A stretch of 64,000 nucleotides of DNA. Origin: Lautropia sp. (GTDB lineage: Bacteria; Pseudomonadota; Gammaproteobacteria; Burkholderiales; Burkholderiaceae_E). The notes below the pieces were generated by a model, which saw only the letters and a program-made list of their open reading frames with translations, was not told where the DNA came from and ran no database searches. Of the stretch, positions 17,313 through 25,292 are shown piece by piece. The position numbers and the translations under genes were made by a program. The stretch covers positions 17,250 to 81,249 of the forward strand of contig JAUNKF010000014.1 in the NCBI GenBank assembly GCA_030532895.1. The letters are read 5' to 3'. Every line of letters begins with the position of its first letter. Positions within the stretch are counted from its first letter, which is position 1.

Positions 17313-18776
17313 ATGGACAAGCCCAGGCTGCTGCCCGAGTCCCTGTTCGGCCGGATGGTGCTGGTGCTCGCGGCAGCCCTCCTGCTGTCCCAGGCCGCCA
17401 GCCTGTTGGTCAACTTCTTCGACCGCGGCAGCTCCATCTACCGGCTCAACGCCGAACAGATGGCGCTGCGCATCGCCCGCACAGCCAGCCTCATCAACCG
17501 CCTTCCTCAGGCCCAGCGCAACGCCGTGGCTGCCGAGCTGGGCGGCCGCAACGACTTCCGCATCCAGTTCACCACGCAGCCCATCGAGATCGAAAGCGGC
17601 TTCATCGAGCTGGACGAATATGAAAAGAACTTTGCCGCGGCCATCCGCGACGCGATGAACCCGCCGCTGCTCACGACGGTCGAAATCACCCGCGCCTCCC
17701 GCGCCCAGAGTCCCGATGAGGTCGAGCCGCCCAATGCCAACGCCTTCGAGAACTGGCTCGCCAGACGCTTCTACTTCCTCTTGCCCGCGACCTTCTCGGT
17801 GGTCGCGCAGATCGAGCTGGAAGATGGCTCCTCGACGGCCTTTTTCGTGCGCATGCCACAGGAGCCGCTCAGCCAGATCGAAGCGCTGCTGCCCCGGCTA
17901 CTGATGTGGCTCGGCATCAGTTTCCTGATGTCACTCATCATTGCCCGGATGATCACGCGCCCCCTGCGCCACCTCGATCGTGCCGTCACCCGTATCGGCA
18001 AGAACCCTGGTGGCCAGGTCGGAGAACCGCTCGTCGTCGCCAAAGGCGGCCCGATCGAGCTTCGCCGCCTGATCACCAGCTTCAACGAAACCCAGGAACG
18101 CATCCGGCGCTACATGATCGAGCGCTCAAGCCTGCTGGCCGCCATCTCGCACGATCTGCGCACCCCCATCACACGCATGCGGCTGCGTGCCGAGCTGCTT
18201 CCCGAACAGCAGCGAGCCAAATTCATCCATGATCTGCAGGAAATGGAAGAACTGGTCGGCTCCTCGCTCGACCTGTTCGCCGAACTGGGCAAATCACGTG
18301 AGCGCTACCCGGTCGACCTCAACGCGCTGCTGGAAACCATCGTGACCGACTGGGCCGACACCGGCCACACCGTCAAGCTGCAAGGCCGTGTTCACAGCAC
18401 CTATACCGCCGAACCAGCCATGCTGAAACGGGCCATCAACAACCTGATCTCCAACGGCATCCGCTATGGCAAGGACGCAGAGATCACGGTCATCGACACC
18501 CCGGCACTCCTGCGAATCCTGATCCGCGACCACGGCCCCGGCATTCCTGAAGCCGACCTCGATCGCGTCTTCGATCCCTTCGTCCGCCTGGAACCTTCCC
18601 GCAACAGGAACAGCGGCGGTTCGGGCATCGGGCTGGCAATATCCCGTAATATCGCCCGATGGCATGGTGGGGACATCCGTCTCACCAACGCCCCGGATGG
18701 TGGCCTGATCGCAGACATCAGCCTGCCCCGCAAGCCCGCCAACGCGCATCATCGTCGTTCTGCACATCACACCTGA
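17313..18776 (+). CDS. envZ: sensor histidine kinase, EnvZ-like
   Basis: A 487-aa membrane kinase that phosphorylates the preceding regulator. TM1 is at about residues 15-35, then a periplasmic sensor of about 160 residues, TM2 at about 195-213, and a HAMP linker. The phospho-acceptor is His280 (AAISHDLRTPITRM). The ATPase has the N box NNLISNGIRYG and G boxes DHGPGIPEADL and GGSGIGLAISRNIA. The stop is four bases before the next gene, so all three genes form one operon. Confidence 0.9.
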   Translation: MDKPRLLPESLFGRMVLVLAAALLLSQAASLLVNFFDRGSSIYRLNAEQMALRIARTASLINRLPQAQRNAVAAELGGRNDFRIQFTTQPIEIESGFIELDEYEKNFAAAIRDAMNPPLLTTVEITRASRAQSPDEVEPPNANAFENWLARRFYFLLPATFSVVAQIELEDGSSTAFFVRMPQEPLSQIEALLPRLLMWLGISFLMSLIIARMITRPLRHLDRAVTRIGKNPGGQVGEPLVVAKGGPIELRRLITSFNETQERIRRYMIERSSLLAAISHDLRTPITRMRLRAELLPEQQRAKFIHDLQEMEELVGSSLDLFAELGKSRERYPVDLNALLETIVTDWADTGHTVKLQGRVHSTYTAEPAMLKRAINNLISNGIRYGKDAEITVIDTPALLRILIRDHGPGIPEADLDRVFDPFVRLEPSRNRNSGGSGIGLAISRNIARWHGGDIRLTNAPDGGLIADISLPRKPANAHHRRSAHHT

Positions 18777-18780
18777 CATC

Positions 18781-19539
18781 ATGTCCACCCTGACCCGATT
18801 CCGCCGTACCGGCCCCAACCGCCACCCGCACCTGCCCCGTGGCCTGGCGGCCCCGCTGCTGGCCGCCGCCCTGCTGGCTGCCGGCACCACCCAGGCAGCC
18901 GACAAGCCTGCCGCAGCCAACGTCGAACTGAGCGCCACCGTCAGCAAGATGGTTCGCAACGACCAGATGATCGTGCAGCTGGCCACCGAACAGCGCGGTC
19001 AGTCGATCGAAGCCCTGAACAGCAGCGTCCTCAAAACCATCAACGACGCGCTGGAACAGGCCAAGCGCCAGCGTGGCGTGAAGGCCCGTGCCGGCAACAT
19101 CAGCACCTCGGCCGAATGGAACAAGGATGGCGAACGCAACGGCTGGCAAGTACGGGGCACGCTGATGCTCGAAGGCAGCGACATCGCCGCCGTCAGCAAG
19201 CTGGCCGGTGAACTGGCCACCCGCCTGCAACTGGAAAGCGTCGGCTATCGCCTGAGCGAAGCCCGTCGCCATGAAGAAGAGAACAAGCTGCTGCAATCGG
19301 CGGCCAATGCCTTCAAGACCCGTGCCCTGGCCACCACCATCGCCTTCGGCTACGACAACTACGTCATCAAGACGCTGAACATCGCCACGAACCCACGTCA
19401 TCAGGATCACAACCAGCCCTACCCGATGATGCTCGAAGCCAAAGCGGCCAGTGCCGCCCGTGCCCCCAGCCTGCCCACGGAAAGCGGTGAGAGCACCGTG
19501 AGCCTCACGGCGCGTGGCACGGTCGAGCTGCGGCGCTGA
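18781..19539 (+). CDS. SIMPL (DUF541) domain periplasmic protein
   Basis: A 252-aa exported protein. It has a basic N-terminus, a hydrophobic run (AAPLLAAALLAAGTTQA) and a likely signal-peptidase site at TQA-AD. The mature part has the SIMPL pattern: VELSATVSKMVRNDQM, NSSVLKTINDALEQAK and the closing SLTARGTVELRR. The family's biochemical role is not settled, and some members affect oxidative stress tolerance. It lies four bases after the kinase stop, suggesting a role in the same envelope response. Confidence 0.8.
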   Translation: MSTLTRFRRTGPNRHPHLPRGLAAPLLAAALLAAGTTQAADKPAAANVELSATVSKMVRNDQMIVQLATEQRGQSIEALNSSVLKTINDALEQAKRQRGVKARAGNISTSAEWNKDGERNGWQVRGTLMLEGSDIAAVSKLAGELATRLQLESVGYRLSEARRHEEENKLLQSAANAFKTRALATTIAFGYDNYVIKTLNIATNPRHQDHNQPYPMMLEAKAASAARAPSLPTESGESTVSLTARGTVELRR

Positions 19540-19564
19540 CCCATTACCCCCATTCTGGCGCGAG

Positions 19565-19590
19565 AGATGCACTGATTCGTCCCCCCACGA
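19565..19590 (+). repeat. dispersed intergenic repeat, copy 3
   Basis: AGATGCACTGATTCGTCCCC in the gap between the SIMPL gene and tldD. It has the same core as copies 1 and 2. Confidence 0.65.
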
Positions 19591-19712
19591 ATGGCGGTAC
19601 ACGCAGATCGGCACCCACGCGCACCGTTTGCGTCCGAGGTGCAACCTGCCACCGCCTGCCGTGATACAGTGACCACCCGATTGATTGGCCACCTGCTTAC
19701 CCCATTCTTCGC

Positions 19713-21179
19713 ATGAACCTGATCGACCCCACCCTGGAGCCCCTGTCGGTTGCCAAACGAATCCTGCTGGAGCCCCAGGGGCTGGATGAGCGCGACCTGA
19801 ACCAGACCATCGCCCGCATCTTCGAGCACCGGGTCGACTACGCCGACCTCTACTTCCAGTACACCCGAAGCGAAGGTTGGAGTCTGGATGAAGGCATCGT
19901 CAAATCCGGCAGCTTCTCCATCGGCCAGGGTGTCGGCGTGCGTGCCGTCTCGGGCGATCGCTCGGCCTTTGCCTATTCGGACGAAATCAACGCCCATGCG
20001 CTGGCCTCGGCTGCGGATGCCACCCGCACCATCGCCCGCACCGGCAAGCGTGCCCAAGCTCGCGTCTCCGGTGGCACCAACGGCGCCATGCCGCCCCACC
20101 GGCTCTACCCGATGAGCGACCCCATCGCCTCACTCGACGCCGCCGACAAGGTGGGCCTGCTGCATCGGATCGAAACCTACGCCCGCCGCAAGGATCCACG
20201 CGTCACCCAGGTGATGGCGGGTCTGGCCGCTGAACACGATGTCGTCATGGTCATGCGCTCCGATGGCGTGATGGCCGCCGATGTCCGCCCGCTGGTGCGC
20301 GTCTCGGTGCAGGTCATCGTCGAACAGCATGGCCGCCGTGAACAAGGCTATGCCGGTGGTGGCGGGCGCTTCGACCTCGACTACTTTTCTGATGAGCGCG
20401 TCTACGCCTATGTGGACGAGGCCGTTCGCCAGGCACTCGTCAACCTCGAATCCCGCCCGGCACCCGCCGGCATGCTGAGCGTCGTGCTCGGCCCCGGCTG
20501 GCCCGGCGTGCTGCTGCACGAAGCCGTCGGCCACGGTCTTGAAGGCGACTTCAACCGCAAGAAATCCTCCGTCTTTGCCGGCCGCATCGGCGAGCGCGTG
20601 GCTGCCAAGGGCGTCACCGTGCTCGACGATGGCACCCTCAAGGATCGCCGCGGCTCGCTCAACGTGGATGATGAAGGCAACCCGACCCAATGCAACGTGC
20701 TGATCGAGGACGGCATCCTGAAAGGCTATCTGCAAGACTCCCTCAACGCCCGCCTGATGAAAACCGCCGTCACCGGCAATGGCCGGCGCGAGTCATTTGC
20801 CCACCTGCCCATGCCCCGCATGACCAACACCTTCATGCTGGGCGGTGACAAGGATCCGGAAGAAATCCTCGCCTCACTCGACCGTGGCCTCTATGCCGTC
20901 AACTTCGGCGGCGGTCAGGTCGACATCACGAACGGCAAATTCGTCTTCTCGGCCTCCGAAGCCTATTGGGTTGAAAACGGCAAGATCCAGTACCCGGTCA
21001 AGGGCGCCACCATCATCGGCAACGGCCCCGACGCCCTCACCCGCGTCACGATGATCGGTAACGACATGGCACTCGACCCCGGCATCGGCGTCTGCGGCAA
21101 GGACGGCCAGAGCGTGCCGGTGGGCGTGGGCCAGCCCACGCTGCGCATCGAAGGGCTGACCGTCGGCGGCACGGCCTGA
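19713..21179 (+). CDS. tldD: TldD metalloprotease subunit
   Basis: TldD forms the catalytic half of the TldD/TldE (PmbA) protease, which degrades unfolded peptides and matures some ribosomal peptides and CcdA-type antitoxins. At 488 aa it has the expected length. The zinc motif HExxxH is seen as HEAVGHGLEGDFN starting at His269. The early segment SLDEGIVKSGSFSIGQGVGV and the end DPGIGVCGKDGQSVPVGVGQ are also typical. The partner gene pmbA is not in this window. Confidence 0.95.
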   Translation: MNLIDPTLEPLSVAKRILLEPQGLDERDLNQTIARIFEHRVDYADLYFQYTRSEGWSLDEGIVKSGSFSIGQGVGVRAVSGDRSAFAYSDEINAHALASAADATRTIARTGKRAQARVSGGTNGAMPPHRLYPMSDPIASLDAADKVGLLHRIETYARRKDPRVTQVMAGLAAEHDVVMVMRSDGVMAADVRPLVRVSVQVIVEQHGRREQGYAGGGGRFDLDYFSDERVYAYVDEAVRQALVNLESRPAPAGMLSVVLGPGWPGVLLHEAVGHGLEGDFNRKKSSVFAGRIGERVAAKGVTVLDDGTLKDRRGSLNVDDEGNPTQCNVLIEDGILKGYLQDSLNARLMKTAVTGNGRRESFAHLPMPRMTNTFMLGGDKDPEEILASLDRGLYAVNFGGGQVDITNGKFVFSASEAYWVENGKIQYPVKGATIIGNGPDALTRVTMIGNDMALDPGIGVCGKDGQSVPVGVGQPTLRIEGLTVGGTA

Positions 21180-21270
21180 GCCGTCTCGTCTCATCCACGG
21201 ATCCGTCGTCAGCCCCCTGTCAACCAGCCAAACCGCCTCTACCGCGGCTTAGCGCTTGGGCTTGGCGCTT

Positions 21271-21296
21271 GTCTTGCACGGATTCATCCTCGCACG
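21271..21296 (+). repeat. dispersed intergenic repeat, degenerate copy 4
   Basis: GTCTTGCACGGATTCATCCT followed by CGC. It keeps TGCAC.GATTC.TCC but has more changes than the other copies. Confidence 0.35.
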
Positions 21297-21412
21297 GGAG
21301 CCGATCGTGCCGCCGGAGAACCGAAGGGGCTACCCAAAACAGCGGGTTTCAGGGCATTCCCGAAGCTGAACCGTTTGCATCCTCGCCACATTGCCGCTAA
21401 ATTAACGCCATC

Positions 21413-21496
21413 ATGAATCAGCGACATGTCTTCTTTTTTAGCAGCTTTTTTGGGTGCGATTCCGCTGGCGGAATGGCTCGGCAAGCTGTTGTCTGA
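21413..21496 (+). CDS. phenylalanine-rich leader peptide of aroG
   Basis: A 27-codon ORF that begins MNQRHVFFFSSFFGCDSAGG and ends at a TGA at 21494-21496. Five of residues 7-13 are Phe, encoded by TTC and TTT at 21431-21439 and 21446-21451. It is followed by a competing set of hairpins (21459-21474 and 21521-21554) and then the aroG start. This is the arrangement of a Phe-controlled transcription attenuator, as in pheA and pheST leaders. A clear Shine-Dalgarno site is not seen. A second 26-codon frame starts at 21426 and reads mostly Leu and Ala. It is probably incidental. Confidence 0.7.
   Translation: MNQRHVFFFSSFFGCDSAGGMARQAVV
21459..21474 (+). promoter_or_regulatory. attenuator segments 1 and 2
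   Basis: ATTCCGC (21459-21465) and GCGGAAT (21468-21474) form a hairpin overlapping the second half of the leader peptide gene. Segment 2 contains CTGGCGG, an exact copy of the 3' arm of the downstream terminator. It can therefore pair with the terminator's 5' arm (CCGTCAG, 21524-21530) when a ribosome stalled on the Phe codons masks segment 1. Confidence 0.6.
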
Positions 21497-21520
21497 AGAC
21501 CTCTGAGACATCATCCCGAG

Positions 21521-21554
21521 AAACCGTCAGTGCAAGAGCCCTGGCGGTTTTTTT
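21521..21554 (+). terminator. intrinsic terminator / attenuator before aroG
   Basis: A 10-bp stem AAACCGTCAG / CTGGCGGTTT with one G-U pair and a 10-base loop, running into a T7 tract. It lies between the Phe-rich leader ORF and aroG, 53 bases before the aroG start. Confidence 0.85.
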
Positions 21555-21606
21555 ATTGCCTTTTGCCTTTTTCATAACGCTTGCACCGATCATCAGGATC
21601 TCACCC

Positions 21607-22677
21607 ATGACTTCACCACAAACCGACGACGTTCGCATTCTTGCCACCAAGGAACTGGCCCCACCTGCTCACCTGATCCGTGAATTTCCCGTCAGCGAAA
21701 GCATCGGTCACACGGTTGCCAACACCCGCAACGCCATCCACCGCATCCTGCACGGCATGGATGACCGCCTGCTCGTCGTCGTCGGCCCCTGCTCCATCCA
21801 CGACCCAGCCGCCGGTCGTGACTATGCCCGCCGCCTGCTCGCCGAGCGCGACAAGCACAAGGATCAGCTTGAGATCGTCATGCGCGTCTACTTCGAGAAA
21901 CCGCGGACCACCGTCGGCTGGAAAGGGCTGATCAACGACCCCAGCCTCGATGGAAGCTTCGACATCAACCGGGGGTTGCGAGTAGCCCGTGAGCTGCTGC
22001 TCGACATCAACGCGATGGGCATGCCCGCCGGCTCCGAATACCTCGACATGATCACGCCGCAATACATCGCCGACCTGATCGCCTGGGGTGCCATCGGCGC
22101 CCGAACCACCGAATCGCAAGTGCACCGCGAACTGGCCTCGGGCCTTTCCTGCCCCGTCGGCTTCAAGAACGGTACCGACGGCAACGTGCGCATCGCCCTT
22201 GATGCCATCAAGGCATCCTCCCAACCGCACCACTTCCTGTCCGTCACCAAAGGCGGCCACTCGGCCATCGTCTCCACCAGCGGCAACGAAGACTGCCACA
22301 TCATCCTGCGCGGCGGCAAAACCCCCAACTACGACCGTGCCAGCATCGAGGCCGTCTGCCGGGAGGCTGGCAACGCCGCCCTCGCCTGCCGCCTGATGAT
22401 CGACTGCTCACACGGCAACAGTCAGAAGAACCACGAGAACCAGATCAAGGTCTGCCAGGAAGTCTGCGACCAGCTCGCCGACGGTGAAAGCCGCATCTTC
22501 GGCGTGATGATCGAGAGCAACCTCGAAGCCGGCCGAGAAGACCTGATCGCCGGCAAGGCCCCCACCTATGGCCGCAGCATCACCGACGCCTGCATCGACT
22601 GGAACACCACCGAGCAGGTGCTGGCCATGCTGGCCGAAGGCGTTGCCGAACGGCGTCTGGCACTGGGCCGACACTGA
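21607..22677 (+). CDS. aroG: 3-deoxy-7-phosphoheptulonate synthase, class I
   Basis: The first enzyme of the shikimate pathway, condensing phosphoenolpyruvate and erythrose-4-phosphate. The 356-aa product starts MTSPQTDDVRILATKELA. Typical segments are VVGPCSIHDPAAGRDYA, GSEYLDMITPQYIADLIAWG, GARTTESQVHRELASGLSC and IDCSHGNSQKNHENQ. The ATG has an AGGA about ten bases upstream. The frame is open further back through the attenuator, which is not credible as protein. The upstream Phe leader suggests this is the Phe-sensitive isoenzyme, as is E. coli AroG by feedback. Confidence 0.95.
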   Translation: MTSPQTDDVRILATKELAPPAHLIREFPVSESIGHTVANTRNAIHRILHGMDDRLLVVVGPCSIHDPAAGRDYARRLLAERDKHKDQLEIVMRVYFEKPRTTVGWKGLINDPSLDGSFDINRGLRVARELLLDINAMGMPAGSEYLDMITPQYIADLIAWGAIGARTTESQVHRELASGLSCPVGFKNGTDGNVRIALDAIKASSQPHHFLSVTKGGHSAIVSTSGNEDCHIILRGGKTPNYDRASIEAVCREAGNAALACRLMIDCSHGNSQKNHENQIKVCQEVCDQLADGESRIFGVMIESNLEAGREDLIAGKAPTYGRSITDACIDWNTTEQVLAMLAEGVAERRLALGRH

Positions 22678-23205
22678 CAAAAACAGGGGCATTTGGACGC
22701 AAACGACACAAACAACCAACCGTGCGTGCCCAACGTTCAACAAGACGGCGCACAGAACCAGCTTGACATGCACAGCCCATCGTCAAGTGCCCCTGTGTAC
22801 CCCTGACACCACCGGCGCAGGAACGCCACAACCAGGGGCCGATCAGCAGCGCTCGTTGCCTGCTCATCGGCCCTCGACGGGCAAACGCCCATCTCAAAGG
22901 CAGCATCAGCCCAGGCGTTCGGGCCGAGCGAGCACGTCATGGCGATGACTTGGCCGCCACGCCTGCTCCCAAATCGTGCGCGGGCCACGCAGTCAGTTTC
23001 AGCTGACAGCCTTGCCTTGGCATGACGCCTTGCCCCACGATGTGAGGAGCGCCTGGCGTCCCCCTTTGCTGCCAGCCGTACCAAGCCAAGCGTGCCCCAA
23101 CACCGCACACTCGGCACCTGGAGACACGGTCACAGCAACAAGCGCCCCTTGCAGGTGCTGGCCAACAGGCCCCCCCTGTCCGTCTCAACCGTCCTGTGTC
23201 CAGCC
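22678..23205. other. intergenic region after aroG
   Basis: Over 500 bases with no gene I can support. Frames of up to 126 codons exist on both strands but show no recognisable pattern. GAGCACGTCATG here (22930-22941) also occurs at about 3115. Confidence 0.4.
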
Positions 23206-23802
23206 ATGATTCAAACCCTGCAACCCTCCCTCGATCTGGATCTGCTCGCCGCCGCCGGTGCCGAGAGCTTTCGTCGCGCCGAAGTCAAGGGCGGCTTTCA
23301 TCTCATCGCCAAAGGCTCCGGCCTGCACTTCGTCGATGACCTGCACGGCCTGCTGTCACACGCCACCCTCTTTGCCGGACTGAGCCTCACGGAAGTGCAA
23401 TTGCTGGGCAGCATCATGCGCGTCTACGAAGCCCCGGCCCACCAGACCCTCATCCATGAAGGCGATCAGGGCGACTTCATGCTGCTCCTGATGAGCGGCC
23501 GCATGGAAGTCGTGCGCACCGACGAACACGGCTTGGCCAGCCGAATCGCGCTGGCACACCCCGGCCAGACCCTTGGGGAAATGTCGATGCTCGACGGCAT
23601 GCCCCGCTTTGCCTCCTGCCAGACCCTCAGCCCCTGCCGCGTGGCCGTCCTGGGCCGCAAAGCCATGCTCACGCTGCTACAACGTGAAACGGCGCTTGGC
23701 AACAAGATCCTGTTGCGCCTCACCAGCATGCTGGCCGAACGCCTGCGCAGCACCAGTGCCCGCCTCGTCGACTGCATGGAAGCCGGCCGGCTACATCCCT
23801 GA
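23206..23802 (+). CDS. cyclic-nucleotide-binding-domain protein without DNA-binding domain
   Basis: A 198-aa protein with a Crp-type ligand-binding beta-roll: LFAGLSLTEVQLLGSIMRVY, then LIHEGDQGDFMLLLMSGRME, then the phosphate-binding-cassette-like GEMSMLDGMPRFASCQTL. It ends soon after the following helix, so the helix-turn-helix found in Crp/Fnr regulators is absent. It may sense a nucleotide and act through a partner. The canonical Arg of the cassette is present (MPRFAS). The start was chosen because the domain begins soon after it; no strong ribosome-binding site is visible. Confidence 0.75.
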   Translation: MIQTLQPSLDLDLLAAAGAESFRRAEVKGGFHLIAKGSGLHFVDDLHGLLSHATLFAGLSLTEVQLLGSIMRVYEAPAHQTLIHEGDQGDFMLLLMSGRMEVVRTDEHGLASRIALAHPGQTLGEMSMLDGMPRFASCQTLSPCRVAVLGRKAMLTLLQRETALGNKILLRLTSMLAERLRSTSARLVDCMEAGRLHP

Positions 23803-23834
23803 ACATCACCCCGCGCCGGCCACTGGGCCAGATA

Positions 23835-23873
23835 CTAGAGCGTGTTATGAACTTATTCGTCCCCGCGCTCTAG
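23835..23873 (+). repeat. dispersed intergenic repeat, copy 5, with terminal inverted repeats
   Basis: The core TGTTATGAACTTATTCGTCC is bounded by a perfect 8-base inverted repeat, CTAGAGCG (23835-23842) and CGCTCTAG (23866-23873). This copy shows the likely full unit of about 39 bases. Confidence 0.7.
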
Positions 23874-23990
23874 GCATGCCATGCAGGCGGCGACTTCCTC
23901 CTGGTTTACCGCCTTGACAAAAGTGCCAGACACGAACTGATCATTTTCGTGCGTGCCGGCCCCCTCACCGAATTGTTCAAATAGCGCACC

Positions 23991-24917
23991 TCACAGCACC
24001 CGATGCAACAATGCCGGCAGACTTTGCCGAACTTCCCGGATGCGCGCCGTATCCAGCGTGCCCAGCACAACCCCTTCGCCCGCGGGCAGCACCGACTGCA
24101 CCTCGCCCCACGGATCGACCACCATCGAATGCCCCCAGGTACGCCGCCCTGACGGATGCTTGCCACCTTGCGCCGAGGCCAGCACATAACACTGGTTTTC
24201 CACCGCCCGCGCCCGCAGCAACAAGGCCCAGTGTGCCTCCCCCGTCGTGTAGGTGAAAGCCGCCGGCATCATGATCACGTCGAGCGGTGACATCTGACGA
24301 TACAGCTCGGGAAAACGCAAGTCATAACAGACCGACAGGCCCAGACGCAACGACACGATGCTGCCCACAGCCTCTGAGCTCAGGCCCCCCGCCTGGTCCC
24401 CCCCCGCGCCCTGTCCGGCCAAATCCGACAGAGCCTCACCGGCAACCAGCGCCTGCCCAAAACCCGTGTCATCCACGCAAAACGGCACATCGCACACCAC
24501 CGGCGTTCGGCCCGGATAAATGCTGCTCGACTCGTTGAACGACTCCTCCCCCCGCTGAAAGCCGAAGAGGTGGATCTTGTCATAGCGCGCCAGCAGCTGC
24601 CCATCCGGCCCATAGACCAGCGAGCTGTTCAGCACCTTGTGGCGTTTGGGCGAGCGCAGTGGGATCGTGCCCCCCACCATCACCAGCCGATGCCGGCGCG
24701 CGCAATCGGCCAGGAACACCTGCAGCGGCCCCGACGCGCCCTCCTGAACGTCCACCTTGTCGGTGTCCCGACTCCCCATCAGGCAGAAATACTCCGGCAA
24801 CAGCACCAGCTGCGCCCCTTGCGCGGCAGCCTCGGCCACCAGCCGCTCGGCCATCAGCAGATTGGCATCCACATCCGGCCCCGACACCATCTGCACGGCT
24901 GCCATCTTGACTTTCAT
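23991..24917 (-). CDS. nitrilase-superfamily amidase (Nit1-like)
   Basis: A carbon-nitrogen hydrolase of 308 aa with the full catalytic triad: Glu42 (LLPEYF), Lys114 (RYDKIHLFGF) and Cys197 (LSVCYDLRFPELY). The wording matches the Nit1/NitFhit branch, whose members remove deaminated glutathione or related omega-amides. About 40 residues between DVPFCVDDTG and IVSLRLG are Gly/Ala-rich and look like an insertion in a surface loop. The ATG at 24917 has GGGAG nine bases upstream. It stands alone, divergent from the first adhesin-like gene. Confidence 0.9.
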   Translation of the reverse strand: MKVKMAAVQMVSGPDVDANLLMAERLVAEAAAQGAQLVLLPEYFCLMGSRDTDKVDVQEGASGPLQVFLADCARRHRLVMVGGTIPLRSPKRHKVLNSSLVYGPDGQLLARYDKIHLFGFQRGEESFNESSSIYPGRTPVVCDVPFCVDDTGFGQALVAGEALSDLAGQGAGGDQAGGLSSEAVGSIVSLRLGLSVCYDLRFPELYRQMSPLDVIMMPAAFTYTTGEAHWALLLRARAVENQCYVLASAQGGKHPSGRRTWGHSMVVDPWGEVQSVLPAGEGVVLGTLDTARIREVRQSLPALLHRVL

Positions 24918-25292
24918 CACACCTATCTCCCCTGATCTGCACCTGAACGATTCGCGCGACAGCCTAAATCCTACTCAATCAGCACAGGCCCCAGAGCGCA
25001 ACGTGTCGGCCAACAGCACCACCTTTCGGCCGGAACAAAACGCCCGACACCCAGCCCGCTTTGTAACAAGCCCTCCAACTACGTCACAAAAAAAACCGTT
25101 CGTCGGCCGAGAGCAACCGTTCATCAGCCAATTTCCGCCGATTGTCGTGGCGACGCCAACATTCGCGCCGTTGATTCGTTGCAAACACGCAACAACAACC
25201 CAGCCAGGACAAGCCATCGAGGCCCGGCTGGTCACTGGCGATCTGGAGCCAACTCCTCCGATGGCTTCTCCTCTTATTTGCGAGGTTCTCTG
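24918..25292. other. divergent intergenic region before the first repeat protein
   Basis: About 375 bases without a gene. It contains a small inverted repeat GTTGC / GCAAC around 25178-25193. No convincing promoter boxes were identified. Confidence 0.35.

Noticed and set aside
21426-21506. A 26-codon ORF reading as a hydrophobic Leu/Ala peptide, suggestive of a type I toxin
   Set aside because: It overlaps the Phe-rich leader in another frame. The leader plus terminator explains the region better, and no antisense RNA signal or ribosome-binding site was seen.
22737-23117. Minus-strand ORF of 126 codons after aroG
   Set aside because: Composition and sequence show no protein-family pattern. 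The region looks non-coding.
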